64,000 bases of DNA, from the NCBI RefSeq assembly GCF_017874255.1, contig NZ_JAGGLD010000001.1, positions 744,001-808,000 of the forward strand, read 5' to 3'. The translations under genes were made by a program, and so were the position numbers. The notes under the pieces were generated by a model. That model ran no database searches, had not been told where the DNA came from, and saw only the letters and a program-made list of their open reading frames with translations. The stretch is from Paenibacillus shirakamiensis (GTDB lineage: Bacteria; Bacillota; Bacilli; Paenibacillales; Paenibacillaceae). Shown here one piece after another: positions 51,835 through 60,111 of this stretch (position 1 is the stretch's first letter; the number at the start of each line of letters is the position of its first letter).

Positions 51835-52980
51835 CTATTTTTTGAAATTAAGTTGAATGACATTTGAATGTTCTCTAGTTTCCAAATAGTTAACATCCAA
51901 GTTTGAAAGGACTTCGATTTCATCGCGATTAAAGCACAATTCGCTAACAATATCTTGTTTTGTTTTAGCTTTGTGATCGACCAATGCTGTGATGGCCTGC
52001 TTTAATACAGATGGTTGTTCAAATGGTAAATCGTCGTCCAATGGTTCTCGGGTTAGCTGATTATTTTTAGCAAGTTTCTGTCGCATATTGATATGTTGAT
52101 ATTCACTTAGTATTCCTAATGAATGTGCTCTATAAGCCATAGCCTGAATAGATACTTTCCAGCGTTTTTTTAATGAAACAAAGTGATCTAGTGAAGTTGA
52201 GACAATTTCGGTGCCAAAACTAGATGCTGGTAAGAGAAAAGCTCCAGCAAAACGATTAGCTTCCTTTTCAATAAGCTTATAATTCACTTTTTTATTAAAT
52301 TCACTTTGTTTAATACGTGAGTGTAGAACTAAATGTCCTAACTCATGTGCAATATCAAATCTTGATCTAGGAGCTGTCTTATCGTTGCTCAATAGAATAT
52401 ACGGTCTTTCTCCAGGCTCCCATTTTGAACAAGCATCAATTTTGTATGAAGAGGATGGGGAGTATGCAACAATTACACCGGCCTTTTCTAACAATAAAAT
52501 AATGTCGCTTATAGGACCGTTTCCCAAACTCCAACTTTTTCTAACTTCGGAAGCAATATTATCAATTTCCTGAAAATCAGTGGGGATATATGATTCCCTT
52601 GTGATAACCCTAGGTACAGTAATATGTGGGAAATCTAAATATTGTTCTAAATAAGTGTGGATTTCCCTAATCCAATTAATTTTGTGTTGATGCACATTTT
52701 TTGATTTTTGAGTTGCCATAGCCATGCTTCTAAAGTAAACTACACTTTCACTTTTACTTGGAGGCTCTTTATAGAAGAAAGTTACAGGTACGTTTAAAGC
52801 TTCCGAAAGCTTTTCTAGTGTGTCAAAGCTAGGTACGGATTTTTTGTTTTCATATTTAGATATAGCCTGATGTGATATTTCAACGATGTCAGCAAGTTCA
52901 GTTAAAGTTACCCCTCTTGCTTCTCTGGCTTGAATAAGACGATCAGGGATAAACTTGGAAAAACGATTAGCTGTTTCCAA
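51835..52980 (-). CDS. XRE and ImmA/IrrE (COG2856) fusion protein
   Basis: 381 aa from the TTG at 52980, chosen because GGTGGAGGG lies just upstream; the 53016 ATG lacks one. The N-terminal helix-turn-helix reads TLTELADIVEISHQAISKYENKK and the peptidase motif HELGHLVLH is at ~212, followed by KEANRFAGAFLLP. Predicted toxin/regulator type Xre-COG2856. It overlaps the upstream partner by 14 bp, so they form an operon. A phage-exclusion or toxin-antitoxin role is inference. Confidence 0.82.
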   Translation of the reverse strand: METANRFSKFIPDRLIQAREARGVTLTELADIVEISHQAISKYENKKSVPSFDTLEKLSEALNVPVTFFYKEPPSKSESVVYFRSMAMATQKSKNVHQHKINWIREIHTYLEQYLDFPHITVPRVITRESYIPTDFQEIDNIASEVRKSWSLGNGPISDIILLLEKAGVIVAYSPSSSYKIDACSKWEPGERPYILLSNDKTAPRSRFDIAHELGHLVLHSRIKQSEFNKKVNYKLIEKEANRFAGAFLLPASSFGTEIVSTSLDHFVSLKKRWKVSIQAMAYRAHSLGILSEYQHINMRQKLAKNNQLTREPLDDDLPFEQPSVLKQAITALVDHKAKTKQDIVSELCFNRDEIEVLSNLDVNYLETREHSNVIQLNFKK

Positions 52981-53623
52981 GACCCTCCACCTCTTTTGTG
53001 AAATTTCTGAACTCAATTAGATTCTCTTGCTCGATTACTTCTTCTTCAAGAATTTCTTGATTAATATCAAAGATTCTCGGCTCTTGTAATAGATCTATTC
53101 GTTCTCTCCATAGATGAGGAAGTCCGATATTAACGAACTTTGGAAGGTGGCCGCCTCTGCTAAAAGTTAAGAGTAGGTAACATTCCTCTTGGTCTTGGGA
53201 GGGAACATCATCAATATCCGGAAAGATCATAGTCCCTTGATTTGCCATCTCTAGCTTGTTTCTAAAGTAAGCAGGACGAGCAATATCATATCTGGAATTG
53301 ACTTGGCTAAAGGTCATCTTGACGTTATTGTAGGATAAAATAAGATATTTGTGACTACGATTACGATTATATTCGTAAGTATAGGTTAATGGAAGTTGTT
53401 TTAATTCAATTTGCTGCTGAAAAAGATATCCAATTGCAAGATTTCTAAGATATCCTTCATGTAAGTGTCCGAGTTCCCAATTTAGGATAGTTGTATGTTT
53501 AATAGCCTCTGAAGTGAGAGTGTATGCCCGTTCTACAATAGAGCAAACATTCGACCTAACTTTTGGGGGAAGTTGATTCTGTATAATCTCTTTTGCATCA
53601 CTATGTATAATAAAAGGTTTCAT
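52967..53623 (-). CDS. hypothetical partner of the XRE-ImmA protein
   Basis: 218 aa, no family recognised. Contains QVNSRYDIARPAYFRNKLEMANQG and a C-terminal acidic tail (ILEEEVIEQENL). AGGAGATGATGAG precedes the ATG. The overlap with the peptidase gene (14 bp) and shared strand indicate one module. It could be the antitoxin, the substrate or a sensor. Confidence 0.65.
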   Translation of the reverse strand: MKPFIIHSDAKEIIQNQLPPKVRSNVCSIVERAYTLTSEAIKHTTILNWELGHLHEGYLRNLAIGYLFQQQIELKQLPLTYTYEYNRNRSHKYLILSYNNVKMTFSQVNSRYDIARPAYFRNKLEMANQGTMIFPDIDDVPSQDQEECYLLLTFSRGGHLPKFVNIGLPHLWRERIDLLQEPRIFDINQEILEEEVIEQENLIEFRNFTKEVEGLGNS

Positions 53624-53892
53624 TTCTCATCATCTCCTATTGACAAATCATCATTGCAACCATCTTACTAAAAAAACGTGAATTTTGCAACCGAATATAA
53701 ATGCAAATCATTTCTATATTATTTTACTGTTTATTCGAAACAATTTTTGTTTCGAAGCTACTGACAAATGACAATGAGAACTTAATTTAACTCAGGACTC
53801 TATTTTTTATGGGGCTTATCCATTTTCCAATTAATTGCTGTGGATATTAGCTGAGAATTTGTTAAAATTACCTCTGGTAAAAGAGGTGAATT

Positions 53893-54216
53893 ATGAAAAA
53901 ATTGCGATATTTTAGAATAATTATCACAGAAGTTATATTGTGGTATCTAATTTTGGAAGCTCTCATCAATGAGCGTTTATATGCATTAATAATATTGACC
54001 TTGTACTGTTTTTTATGTGGATATGCATATTATAAAAAAAGTGACTATCTTAAAGGGTTATTTATTCCGAATTTGAAATGGTACAATAAACTAATGTATA
54101 AGCAGGAAAAGGAACCTGAGCGCATTATATTACTTATGCCAAAATTGTGGTTGATATTAGGAGTGATGATGGCCGCTAGTACTATTGTCATCTATACTAA
54201 TTATTTTGGTCTTTAA
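53893..54216 (+). CDS. small membrane protein, hypothetical
   Basis: 107 aa with hydrophobic segments at ~8-25, ~28-45 and ~85-103 separated by a charged loop (KSDYLKGLFIPNLKWYN...QEKEPER). AAGAGGTGAATT precedes the ATG. It is divergent from the XRE-ImmA pair, with a terminator behind it. Function unknown. Confidence 0.65.
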   Translation: MKKLRYFRIIITEVILWYLILEALINERLYALIILTLYCFLCGYAYYKKSDYLKGLFIPNLKWYNKLMYKQEKEPERIILLMPKLWLILGVMMAASTIVIYTNYFGL

Positions 54217-54229
54217 ACTGAACTATAAA

Positions 54230-54262
54230 AAGCCCTGAGAGCTTAATTGCACTCAGGGCTTA
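54230..54262. terminator. terminator
   Basis: AAGCCCTGAG pairs with CTCAGGGCTT around a 12-base loop. Confidence 0.82.
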
Positions 54263-54444
54263 TGCTTGTTATTAAACATCTGTTAGTATTCGCTGGCAGG
54301 GCCTTTTTTGATCTCAAAACCAAAGTAATATTAAGAAAAACATATGTAATCATTCATAATTTACATAATACTACATTTATTGTTTAGACTTGAAATTAAA
54401 AAAAGTTTATCCTAGAAAAATATCTTATCTTTAGGAGGATTTAA

Positions 54445-55908
54445 ATGATTAAGAAATGTTCAATTTTGGTAATAATTCTAGGGCTATTTATGTCAATCGG
54501 GGTATCTTCAGTTTTCGCTGCTGACACATGGGTGGGAAAAGCATCCTTACTAACTCCTAGAATGTCTCATGATACTGTTTCACTTGATGGAAAAATATAT
54601 GTTGTAGGCGGTACCACGACGAACTCAATAGTTCTCAATACAGTTGAGAAGTATGACCCTAACATGGACACATGGGAAAAAGTAGCAAATATGAATATAG
54701 GAAGATATAGACCAGAAGTCATTTCCTATGATGGTAAACTATATGTTTTTGGTGGTAGTACCTCTATGAATTCCGCAACATACACAGATCAAGTGGAAGT
54801 ATATGATCCCACTATAAATAAGTGGACGAACAAAACTCAAATGTCTAGTGCAAGAAGTGATGTATTGGCTGCTACCGTCAATCAAAAAATTTATGTCATT
54901 GGTGGAGTCTCTAGTAGTGGTTTAAGTAATACAGTTGAAGAATATGACCCGAAATTAAATACTTGGATTACTAAGGCTAGCATACCAAGTCCACGTCAAT
55001 CTGCTGGTTTAGCAGTTGTGGATGGAAAAATTTATGTTATTGGTGGTTTATCAGGCGGCTCCAATACTACTGTACAGGTCTACGATCCTCTTACGAATAC
55101 ATGGGCTTCAAAAAAAGATATGCCAATCGGAAAGGCAAATTTCGGTATCAGTTCTATTAATAATAAGATATACATAATTGGTGGGAACATTAATAATAGT
55201 AGTCCAAATACTACAGATAAAGTTGAAGTATATGATCCTTCAAATGACACTTGGGCTTATGGAGCGAATACCCTAATCCCTCGTAATTCAGCTTCTTCTA
55301 CATCTCTTAACGGTAACATTTACTTAACGGGTGGTTATGAACTAACTGGCACATCTTATAGTCTATCTAATAGAAATGAAATCTTAAAGCTGGAGGTTCC
55401 AAAAGAATTTATATTAACTGGAACTAATAACGGTATCTCAAATAATCTGAATTGGAGTAGTTTAGAAAATATAACAAATTATACTGTAAAGCGTTCCTTA
55501 AAAGCAGGGGGACCATACGAGGCTCTTTCCAAAACCAATAGTACATCTTATATAGATACAAATATTCAAAATAATACGGATTATTATTACATTATTTCTG
55601 CTACAGGTGATACTGGATTAGTTAGAGATTCAAATGAGATACATTTGGTATCATCAGTCCCTACAATTACTGGTAATGCATTGCTGACCATAACCATGAC
55701 TAATGGTATTCAAAAAGAATATGATCTTCCTATGATTGAAGTCAATGCTTTTATAAAATGGTATGATAATAAGGAAGATGGTACAGGTCCAGCAAAATTC
55801 GGTATTGATATGCATGATAATAACAAAGGACCTTTCAACAAGCGTATCGATTATGTGATTTTCAAAAATATACTTAGCTTTGAAGTAAGTGAGTATACTC
55901 TAAAATAA
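54445..55908 (+). CDS. secreted kelch-repeat protein
   Basis: 487 aa, with signal peptide (cleavage near FAA-DTWV). Six kelch blades, each xGKIYVxGGxx followed by VExYDPxxxTW, span residues ~28-330 and would fold as a beta-propeller. A fibronectin-like domain (~330-400) and a C-terminal domain follow. Probably a cell-surface binding protein acquired as phage cargo. AGGAGGATT precedes the ATG; terminator follows. Confidence 0.85.
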   Translation: MIKKCSILVIILGLFMSIGVSSVFAADTWVGKASLLTPRMSHDTVSLDGKIYVVGGTTTNSIVLNTVEKYDPNMDTWEKVANMNIGRYRPEVISYDGKLYVFGGSTSMNSATYTDQVEVYDPTINKWTNKTQMSSARSDVLAATVNQKIYVIGGVSSSGLSNTVEEYDPKLNTWITKASIPSPRQSAGLAVVDGKIYVIGGLSGGSNTTVQVYDPLTNTWASKKDMPIGKANFGISSINNKIYIIGGNINNSSPNTTDKVEVYDPSNDTWAYGANTLIPRNSASSTSLNGNIYLTGGYELTGTSYSLSNRNEILKLEVPKEFILTGTNNGISNNLNWSSLENITNYTVKRSLKAGGPYEALSKTNSTSYIDTNIQNNTDYYYIISATGDTGLVRDSNEIHLVSSVPTITGNALLTITMTNGIQKEYDLPMIEVNAFIKWYDNKEDGTGPAKFGIDMHDNNKGPFNKRIDYVIFKNILSFEVSEYTLK

Positions 55909-55915
55909 TCTATTT

Positions 55916-55956
55916 GAAAAAGACCACAAAGGCCGAATAGCCAAAGTGGTCTTTTT
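55916..55956. terminator. bidirectional terminator after the kelch gene
   Basis: AAAAAGACCAC and GTGGTCTTTTT, 11 bp stem with a small inner hairpin. Confidence 0.85.
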
Positions 55957-56153
55957 CATTTAAAGGAAATAATTCGTGTTACATGTTTGATATCCGCTAT
56001 TGGTATCCAGATAACGCCTCTATCAGTTCTGAGTTTGACCCTATTTGATTCCTGCGCCCATGTTGGTAAACCATTGACCGATGATCCATCCTCTAATTTC
56101 AATGCGATGGTTTGTGCTCGGTCAATTGCTAAATTGATTTCTTTAATTATCAT
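55956..56153 (-). CDS. small YolD-like protein
   Basis: 65 aa, beta-rich (DRAQTIALKLEDGSSVNG...VKLRTDRGVIWIPIADIKHVTRI). The pattern recalls the C-terminal domain of YolD-like SOS proteins. AAGGGAGG precedes the ATG. It lies 28 bp after the LexA-boxed gene on the same strand, so it is probably co-transcribed. Confidence 0.55.
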   Translation of the reverse strand: MIIKEINLAIDRAQTIALKLEDGSSVNGLPTWAQESNRVKLRTDRGVIWIPIADIKHVTRIISFK

Positions 56154-56181
56154 GACAGGCCTCCCTTAAATATATACTTCT

Positions 56182-56622
56182 CTATTTGGGATTTTTTTCC
56201 TGCTTAATTGCTAAATTATAATCTCTTACTGATCTTTCCGGGACGGAAGGATCTATGTATTTGAAAATATCCATCCCAAGATATTTTTCCATTAGGATTG
56301 TTGATTCCGCAGCGGCAAAACTCCACTGCAAACTAATCTGATGATGGTAACCCCTGCATAAATACTTCGCTTCAATGCCTTTTTCAGTTCGACTTTCTTC
56401 ATATACCTTTAGTCCAAGTTCTCTAAATTTTCTTCTAATTTCAAACAGGTCGGCATCTACCTTACGCATGGCGCTCTCCATGAGAGCAAGGTAGGGAGCT
56501 GGTGTTTTAAATACTGATTCTGCAATTTTTTTATCCCGAGCAAATGCGGACAGAATAAGAGGTAACAGGAGGTGTAATTTTACATACGTGATGTCTTCGC
56601 TACTAAGTTGTCTATTGTTCAT
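56182..56622 (-). CDS. hypothetical protein under LexA boxes
   Basis: 146 aa from the ATG at 56622 (GAGGTG six bases before; a longer GTG start would use that site itself). Helical, with DITYVKLHLLLPLILSAFARDKK and YHHQISLQWSFAAAESTILMEKYLG. Two LexA boxes lie upstream. Not recognised; an SOS-related role in the prophage is inferred from the boxes only. Confidence 0.62.
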   Translation of the reverse strand: MNNRQLSSEDITYVKLHLLLPLILSAFARDKKIAESVFKTPAPYLALMESAMRKVDADLFEIRRKFRELGLKVYEESRTEKGIEAKYLCRGYHHQISLQWSFAAAESTILMEKYLGMDIFKYIDPSVPERSVRDYNLAIKQEKNPK

Positions 56623-56642
56623 TTTATACACCTCACAAATAG

Positions 56643-56654
56643 GAACATATGTTT
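56643..56654 (-). promoter_or_regulatory. LexA box (one mismatch)
   Basis: GAACATATGTTT, one mismatch to GAAC-N4-GTTC, 21 bases upstream of the start at 56622. Confidence 0.65.
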
Positions 56655-56693
56655 GATTATACCCAGAGGAGATACAAAGTCAATCTTGAATAC

Positions 56694-56705
56694 AAACGTT
56701 TGTTC
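56694..56705 (-). promoter_or_regulatory. second LexA-like box
   Basis: AAACGTTTGTTC; its complement is GAACAAACGTTT, one mismatch. It matches the yneA-side box at 60087 exactly. Confidence 0.6.
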
Positions 56706-56794
56706 TTACAGAGGGTATCTTATAAGGGATATTGGACGGATTATTTATTTGTAACTAATGAGAATTATTTAGCAGTTAGTGCTGTATGATAACA

Positions 56795-56820
56795 AAAAAG
56801 AGGGGGCTACTTTTGCCCCC
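56795..56820 (-). terminator. leftward terminator at the right prophage end
   Basis: GGGGGC-TACTTTT-GCCCCC with, on the minus strand, CTCTTTTTTGTT after the stem. No intact gene reads into it, and it follows an integrase-like fragment. Confidence 0.65.
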
Positions 56821-56880
56821 CAACTTAACCCCCAAATGCCCCCGAACATGTGAAATTCTATGTTGTAATATGAAAAGCTA
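56795..56880 (-). pseudogene. possible remnant of an integrase 3' end
   Basis: The minus strand reads GHLGVKLGGKSSPLF followed by the terminator at 56795. G-G-H-x-G-G tails are typical of Bacillota phage integrases and the resident integrase ends GGHIGGS. This suggests an earlier occupant of the same attachment site. The fragment is short and low confidence. Confidence 0.35.
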
Positions 56881-56948
56881 ATTTCTAATTATGCTGAATT
56901 CATACCGATTTCTTCATTATAAGATGCGATATAATATAAATATCCTTG

Positions 56949-57002
56949 TTCCGTACTCAAGTTCACCAATGGGAACGCGATCAGTATCTTACATTGTATT
57001 AA
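56949..57002 (+). repeat. attR of the prophage
   Basis: Perfect 54 bp copy of the glnA 3' end (17383-17436). Here it is only a remnant of the gene end; the native terminator follows at 57014. Confidence 0.92.
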
Positions 57003-57013
57003 GATTTTACTAG

Positions 57014-57046
57014 AAGACCTTGCACAATTGTGCAAGGTCTTTCTTT
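57014..57046 (+). terminator. native glnA terminator, displaced by the prophage
   Basis: AAGACCTTGCACAATTGTGCAAGGTCTT, followed by TCTTT. Near-perfect 12 bp stem, directly after the attR copy of the glnA end. Now 39.6 kb from glnA. Confidence 0.85.
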
Positions 57047-57148
57047 ATGTTTACATATGTCGTATATTGGGATATATAAGGAAAAATCGAAACAAATGGA
57101 AGCGAGTTATATATTGATATTTATCACAAGTAAAAAGGGGATTACATT

Positions 57149-57331
57149 ATGGATGACAATAGACCTTTCTCTCACTCAGCGGATCCTCATGGCGCAAAGG
57201 CTAACTTTGACGTGAATGAACAAAAATTACATAACGAGGGACCTCCAGGATTCATTAGACAAGTTACGAATTTACTGATTGTCTCAGGAGTATTAGCTGC
57301 GATATTTATGCTGGTATTGTGGTTGCGATAG
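57149..57331 (+). CDS. small membrane protein, hypothetical
   Basis: 60 aa with a polar N-terminus and one C-terminal membrane helix (~38-58, VTNLLIVSGVLAAIFMLVLWL). AAAAAGGGG lies before the ATG. A host gene downstream of glnA; not recognised. Confidence 0.62.
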   Translation: MDDNRPFSHSADPHGAKANFDVNEQKLHNEGPPGFIRQVTNLLIVSGVLAAIFMLVLWLR

Positions 57332-57356
57332 CCCTTATTGTTGGCAATTGAACTAA

Positions 57357-57926
57357 TTAGGATGAGTAGATTTTTAATTTAGGCCATAAAAGATTCCATT
57401 GCTTATTCTTGACTCTTGTATCGTATATCGACATGCGTTCGAATGATGCCTCAAAAAAGGGTGTGGGTTTAATAGCAAAGTCTATTAAATCACTAATGCC
57501 ATGAGGTGCAGCTAAAATCACCTTTTTTCTTTGATCTAGCTTAATGCCTAAGCAAGTGGCTGTCTCTGGGAATTTGGAGATGGCGTCTAATGATGAAGTG
57601 TATGCCGGAAAACGATTTACTATGTGCATTCGTGCTTGATTTTTGAATGACCATGGAAGGTCAGGTCTCAGTTCCTTCAAATGACTTTCGTATTCCTTTT
57701 CCGTCTCCTCCTGTATATTCGTTGTATCATAATAGATGACGTCGATATCTGGGACAGGTGTTCTGACTGTCTTATGATCTAAATAATCCCATAGTTTGGA
57801 GCGAACTAGACCTGCACAGATCCACCAATCGGGTAATTTTAATGTGCTTGCAGTGTACAGTATATCAAGCATCCAAGCATCTTTTGCAATCCAATCCACA
57901 ATGTCTGCCTCAGTTACAGTTCCCAT
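57357..57926 (-). CDS. nucleotidyltransferase-like family protein
   Basis: 189 aa. Motifs CAGLVRSKLWDYLDHK, the acidic VPDIDVIYYD and the SFKNQARMHIVN segment agree with a DUF925-type nucleotidyltransferase family protein. The D-x-D (PDIDVIY, ~66-68) would bind metal. A perfect LexA box lies 24 bases upstream, so SOS induction is likely. Substrate unknown. Confidence 0.72.
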   Translation of the reverse strand: MGTVTEADIVDWIAKDAWMLDILYTASTLKLPDWWICAGLVRSKLWDYLDHKTVRTPVPDIDVIYYDTTNIQEETEKEYESHLKELRPDLPWSFKNQARMHIVNRFPAYTSSLDAISKFPETATCLGIKLDQRKKVILAAPHGISDLIDFAIKPTPFFEASFERMSIYDTRVKNKQWNLLWPKLKIYSS

Positions 57927-57949
57927 TATTTCCGATTCTCTCCTTTTAT

Positions 57950-57961
57950 GAACGTACGTTC
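57950..57961. promoter_or_regulatory. LexA box between divergent genes
   Basis: GAACGTACGTTC, a perfect and self-complementary GAAC-N4-GTTC site, between the nucleotidyltransferase-like gene and the 58070 gene. Confidence 0.85.
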
Positions 57962-58069
57962 CTATTCTAACGGATATCGTCTATTTTTGAAAGATAGGAA
58001 TAGATGTCTACTCTCTTGAAGTCTTGCAAGAATAAGATAATCATATCTTTGCAAGATAGGGGGATGTAT

Positions 58070-58354
58070 ATGGACCCATCCGAATTATCTACCCTTGAAC
58101 GATTGCTTCCTTTAGCTGAAAAATATGGCTTGGCTGTAGTACTTACCTTTGTTTTGTCTGTTGTGTTAATTTCGCTTGTTCGTATGATTATTAAAGGGGA
58201 TTTGGTCCCGCGTAGTCAGCTGAACAAGGCAGAAGAAGACCGGGATAGATTACAAGCCATATTGGACAAAGAAAGAGAAGAATTGTGGGGACCCGTACTA
58301 GATGTGTTCAAGAGCATCAAAAAGGCAGAGAACAATGACAGGAGGAATGAGTAA
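58070..58354 (+). CDS. membrane protein with C-terminal coiled coil
   Basis: 94 aa with one membrane helix (~14-38, YGLAVVLTFVLSVVLISLVRMII) and a charged helical tail (AEEDRDRLQAILDKEREEL). ATG at 58070 follows AGGGGG by six bases; longer starts at 58064 or 58004 are less likely. TAATG-type overlap with the next gene. Holin-like in shape, function unknown. Confidence 0.62.
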   Translation: MDPSELSTLERLLPLAEKYGLAVVLTFVLSVVLISLVRMIIKGDLVPRSQLNKAEEDRDRLQAILDKEREELWGPVLDVFKSIKKAENNDRRNE

Positions 58355-58557
58355 TGTGGTTCACTAAGATTGGCAATCTACTCAAACATCATCGGGTCAA
58401 GGAAATGGCTCTTGAAGAAGCATCGGAGCGGGTAACCATCAGCATTAATCGATATCGAGCGATGTCTAAGGATATCCAAAGTGAGATAAAACGCAACCAT
58501 TTTGCCAAACATTTAGTCTATCAAAAGCAAATTGAACATGAAGTTTCCGATGATTAA
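58354..58557 (+). CDS. small basic hypothetical protein
   Basis: 67 aa, helical (EEASERVTISINRYRAMSKDIQSEIKR). It starts one base inside the previous stop (TAATG) with GAGGAAT upstream, so it is translationally coupled. Not recognised. Confidence 0.6.
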   Translation: MWFTKIGNLLKHHRVKEMALEEASERVTISINRYRAMSKDIQSEIKRNHFAKHLVYQKQIEHEVSDD

Positions 58558-58648
58558 CTAGTGCGCTCGTATCCTCTCACAAACATTTGATTCCAGTATT
58601 AGGAAAGAGGTATGATTAATATAATCGAAGCTAGGGAGGATGTATTGA

Positions 58649-59203
58649 ATGAGGATAGCTAAAGAAATGCTAGGTTACGTATATGCAATTGGTATTGCCT
58701 TTGTTATTAGTTTGTTCGTAGGCATATTTTTATTTCAACCTTATAAGGTCGATGGAAAGTCGATGGATCCAACGCTTAAAGACAAACAGCGAATTTATGC
58801 CTCCAAGCTAGCTCATACGTTCTCACATATGCCGGCTTATGGAGATATTGTCATTTTGGACAGTCGTGTGGATCGCAAACGGTCCTTTATGGATAGTCTT
58901 AAGGAACATCCTATTATTCAGTGGATAGATGGCGAGGATAAAGAAGAGATTTATTTTGTGAAACGCGTGATAGGCAAACCGGGTGATACGATTGAAATTA
59001 AAAATCAACATGTGTATAGGAATGGAGTTCAGCTTAACGAAAGTTATATCAATGAAACGATGAACACTCAAGGGGGAGGCGAATGGAAGGTTCCGGCGGA
59101 TCATGTATTTGTACTTGGTGATAATCGTAACTATAGCAGAGACAGTCGGGAAATTGGTTTTATCCCTCTAGATCATGTGTTAGGAATAGAACAGATTAAG
59201 TAG
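58649..59203 (+). CDS. lepB: type I signal peptidase
   Basis: 184 aa. Single N-terminal membrane helix (~10-30). Catalytic Ser38 (GKSMDPTL) and Lys105 (YFVKRVIGKPGD), with the Box E GDNRNYSRDSR at ~157. It cleaves secretory signal peptides outside the membrane. Bacillus-type short enzyme (Sip). AGGGAGGATG precedes the ATG by a short spacer. Confidence 0.93.
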   Translation: MRIAKEMLGYVYAIGIAFVISLFVGIFLFQPYKVDGKSMDPTLKDKQRIYASKLAHTFSHMPAYGDIVILDSRVDRKRSFMDSLKEHPIIQWIDGEDKEEIYFVKRVIGKPGDTIEIKNQHVYRNGVQLNESYINETMNTQGGGEWKVPADHVFVLGDNRNYSRDSREIGFIPLDHVLGIEQIK

Positions 59204-59246
59204 ATCAGAGAAGCGGGGTTCATTTAAATAGAATATCGCGTAAAAA

Positions 59247-59275
59247 ACAAGCCACCGGAAAATCCGGTGGCTTGT
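59247..59275. terminator. terminator between lepB and lexA
   Basis: ACAAGCCACCGG-AAAAT-CCGGTGGCTTGT, symmetric and usable by both convergent genes. Confidence 0.88.
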
Positions 59276-59300
59276 TCATGTATAAGCGTATAAGAGCAAA

Positions 59301-59927
59301 TTAATGAATATCGCGGAAAAGTCCGATGACTCTACCCAAGATGGTCACATGAGTCAAGCGTAAAGGCTCCATAGTTGCATTCTCGGGTTGAAGGCGAATA
59401 TGATCTCTTTCTTTGTAGAAGGTTTTTACGGTTGCTTCATCATCTTCAGTCATAGCTACAACAATATCACCATTCTCCGCAGTCTGTTGCTGGCGAACAA
59501 TTACGAAATCTCCGTTATGTATCCCAGCTTCAACCATACTATTACCGCTGACAGATAACATAAAGATATCTCGATCGCCTACAAAATGATTAGGGAGTGG
59601 GAAATAATCTTCGATATTCTCCGTTGCTGTAATAGGTATACCCGCGGTAACCTTACCCACAACCGGGACACGTGAGACCGTGTGAGCAAATAGATTAAAA
59701 CTCTCGGTGTCTTCTTGTCCTAGAAGTTCAATAGCACGAGGTTTAGTAGGGTCACGGCGTATAAAGCCTTTCTTTTCCAGCCTGTCCAAATGTCCATGTA
59801 CGGTGGAGCTGGAAGCAAGCCCGACGGCTTCTCCAATCTCTCTAACAGAAGGCGGGTAACCTTTCAATCTAACTTCATTTCTTATAAATTCCAATATCGC
59901 TTGCTGCCTGCTGGAAACCTTCGACAT
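59301..59927 (-). CDS. lexA: SOS repressor LexA
   Basis: 208 aa. Winged helix-turn-helix ([40 protein letters not shown]) then the S24 peptidase domain with cleavage site A95-G96 (VTAGIPI), Ser130 (GNSM) and Lys168. RecA-stimulated autocleavage derepresses boxes in this window, including those before yneA and the prophage integrase. Divergent from yneA. Confidence 0.96.
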   Translation of the reverse strand: MSKVSSRQQAILEFIRNEVRLKGYPPSVREIGEAVGLASSSTVHGHLDRLEKKGFIRRDPTKPRAIELLGQEDTESFNLFAHTVSRVPVVGKVTAGIPITATENIEDYFPLPNHFVGDRDIFMLSVSGNSMVEAGIHNGDFVIVRQQQTAENGDIVVAMTEDDEATVKTFYKERDHIRLQPENATMEPLRLTHVTILGRVIGLFRDIH

Positions 59928-59972
59928 CTAGTATCAACCCCATTTAGTAACGTTTGGAAAAAGTATAACATA

Positions 59973-60098
59973 GAACTACCGTTCGTACAAACGTAGGTTC
60001 TAAAAAAAATTTACCATATAGGAACAATTGTTCTAAAAAAGCATTGAAACAAACAAATGTTCGTGTTATATTGAAAACAATAAACAGAACAAACGTTT
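59973..60098. promoter_or_regulatory. lexA/yneA control region with four LexA boxes
   Basis: Perfect boxes GAACTACCGTTC (59973) and GAACAATTGTTC (60022), and near-matches AAACAAATGTTC (60051) and GAACAAACGTTT (60087). The yneA promoter TTGAAA (60044)-17 bp-TATATT (60067) encloses the third box. Confidence 0.85.
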
Positions 60099-60111
60099 GG
60101 AGTGATATAGA

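Larger units (their letters stand above)
56632..56948. other. noncoding right end of the prophage
   Basis: 317 bases between the LexA-boxed gene and attR. It contains the two LexA boxes, the leftward terminator and integrase-like fragment, and otherwise AT-rich sequence. Confidence 0.5.
17383..57002. mobile_element. siphovirus-type prophage integrated in glnA
   Basis: About 39.6 kb between perfect 54 bp repeats. It holds an integrase, repressor, early recombination and replication genes, terminase, SPP1-like portal, capsid, tail genes with a 786-plus residue tape measure, fibres, holin and endolysin in normal order. The tape-measure frameshift would make it defective if real. Several accessory genes lie between modules. 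Confidence 0.93.
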
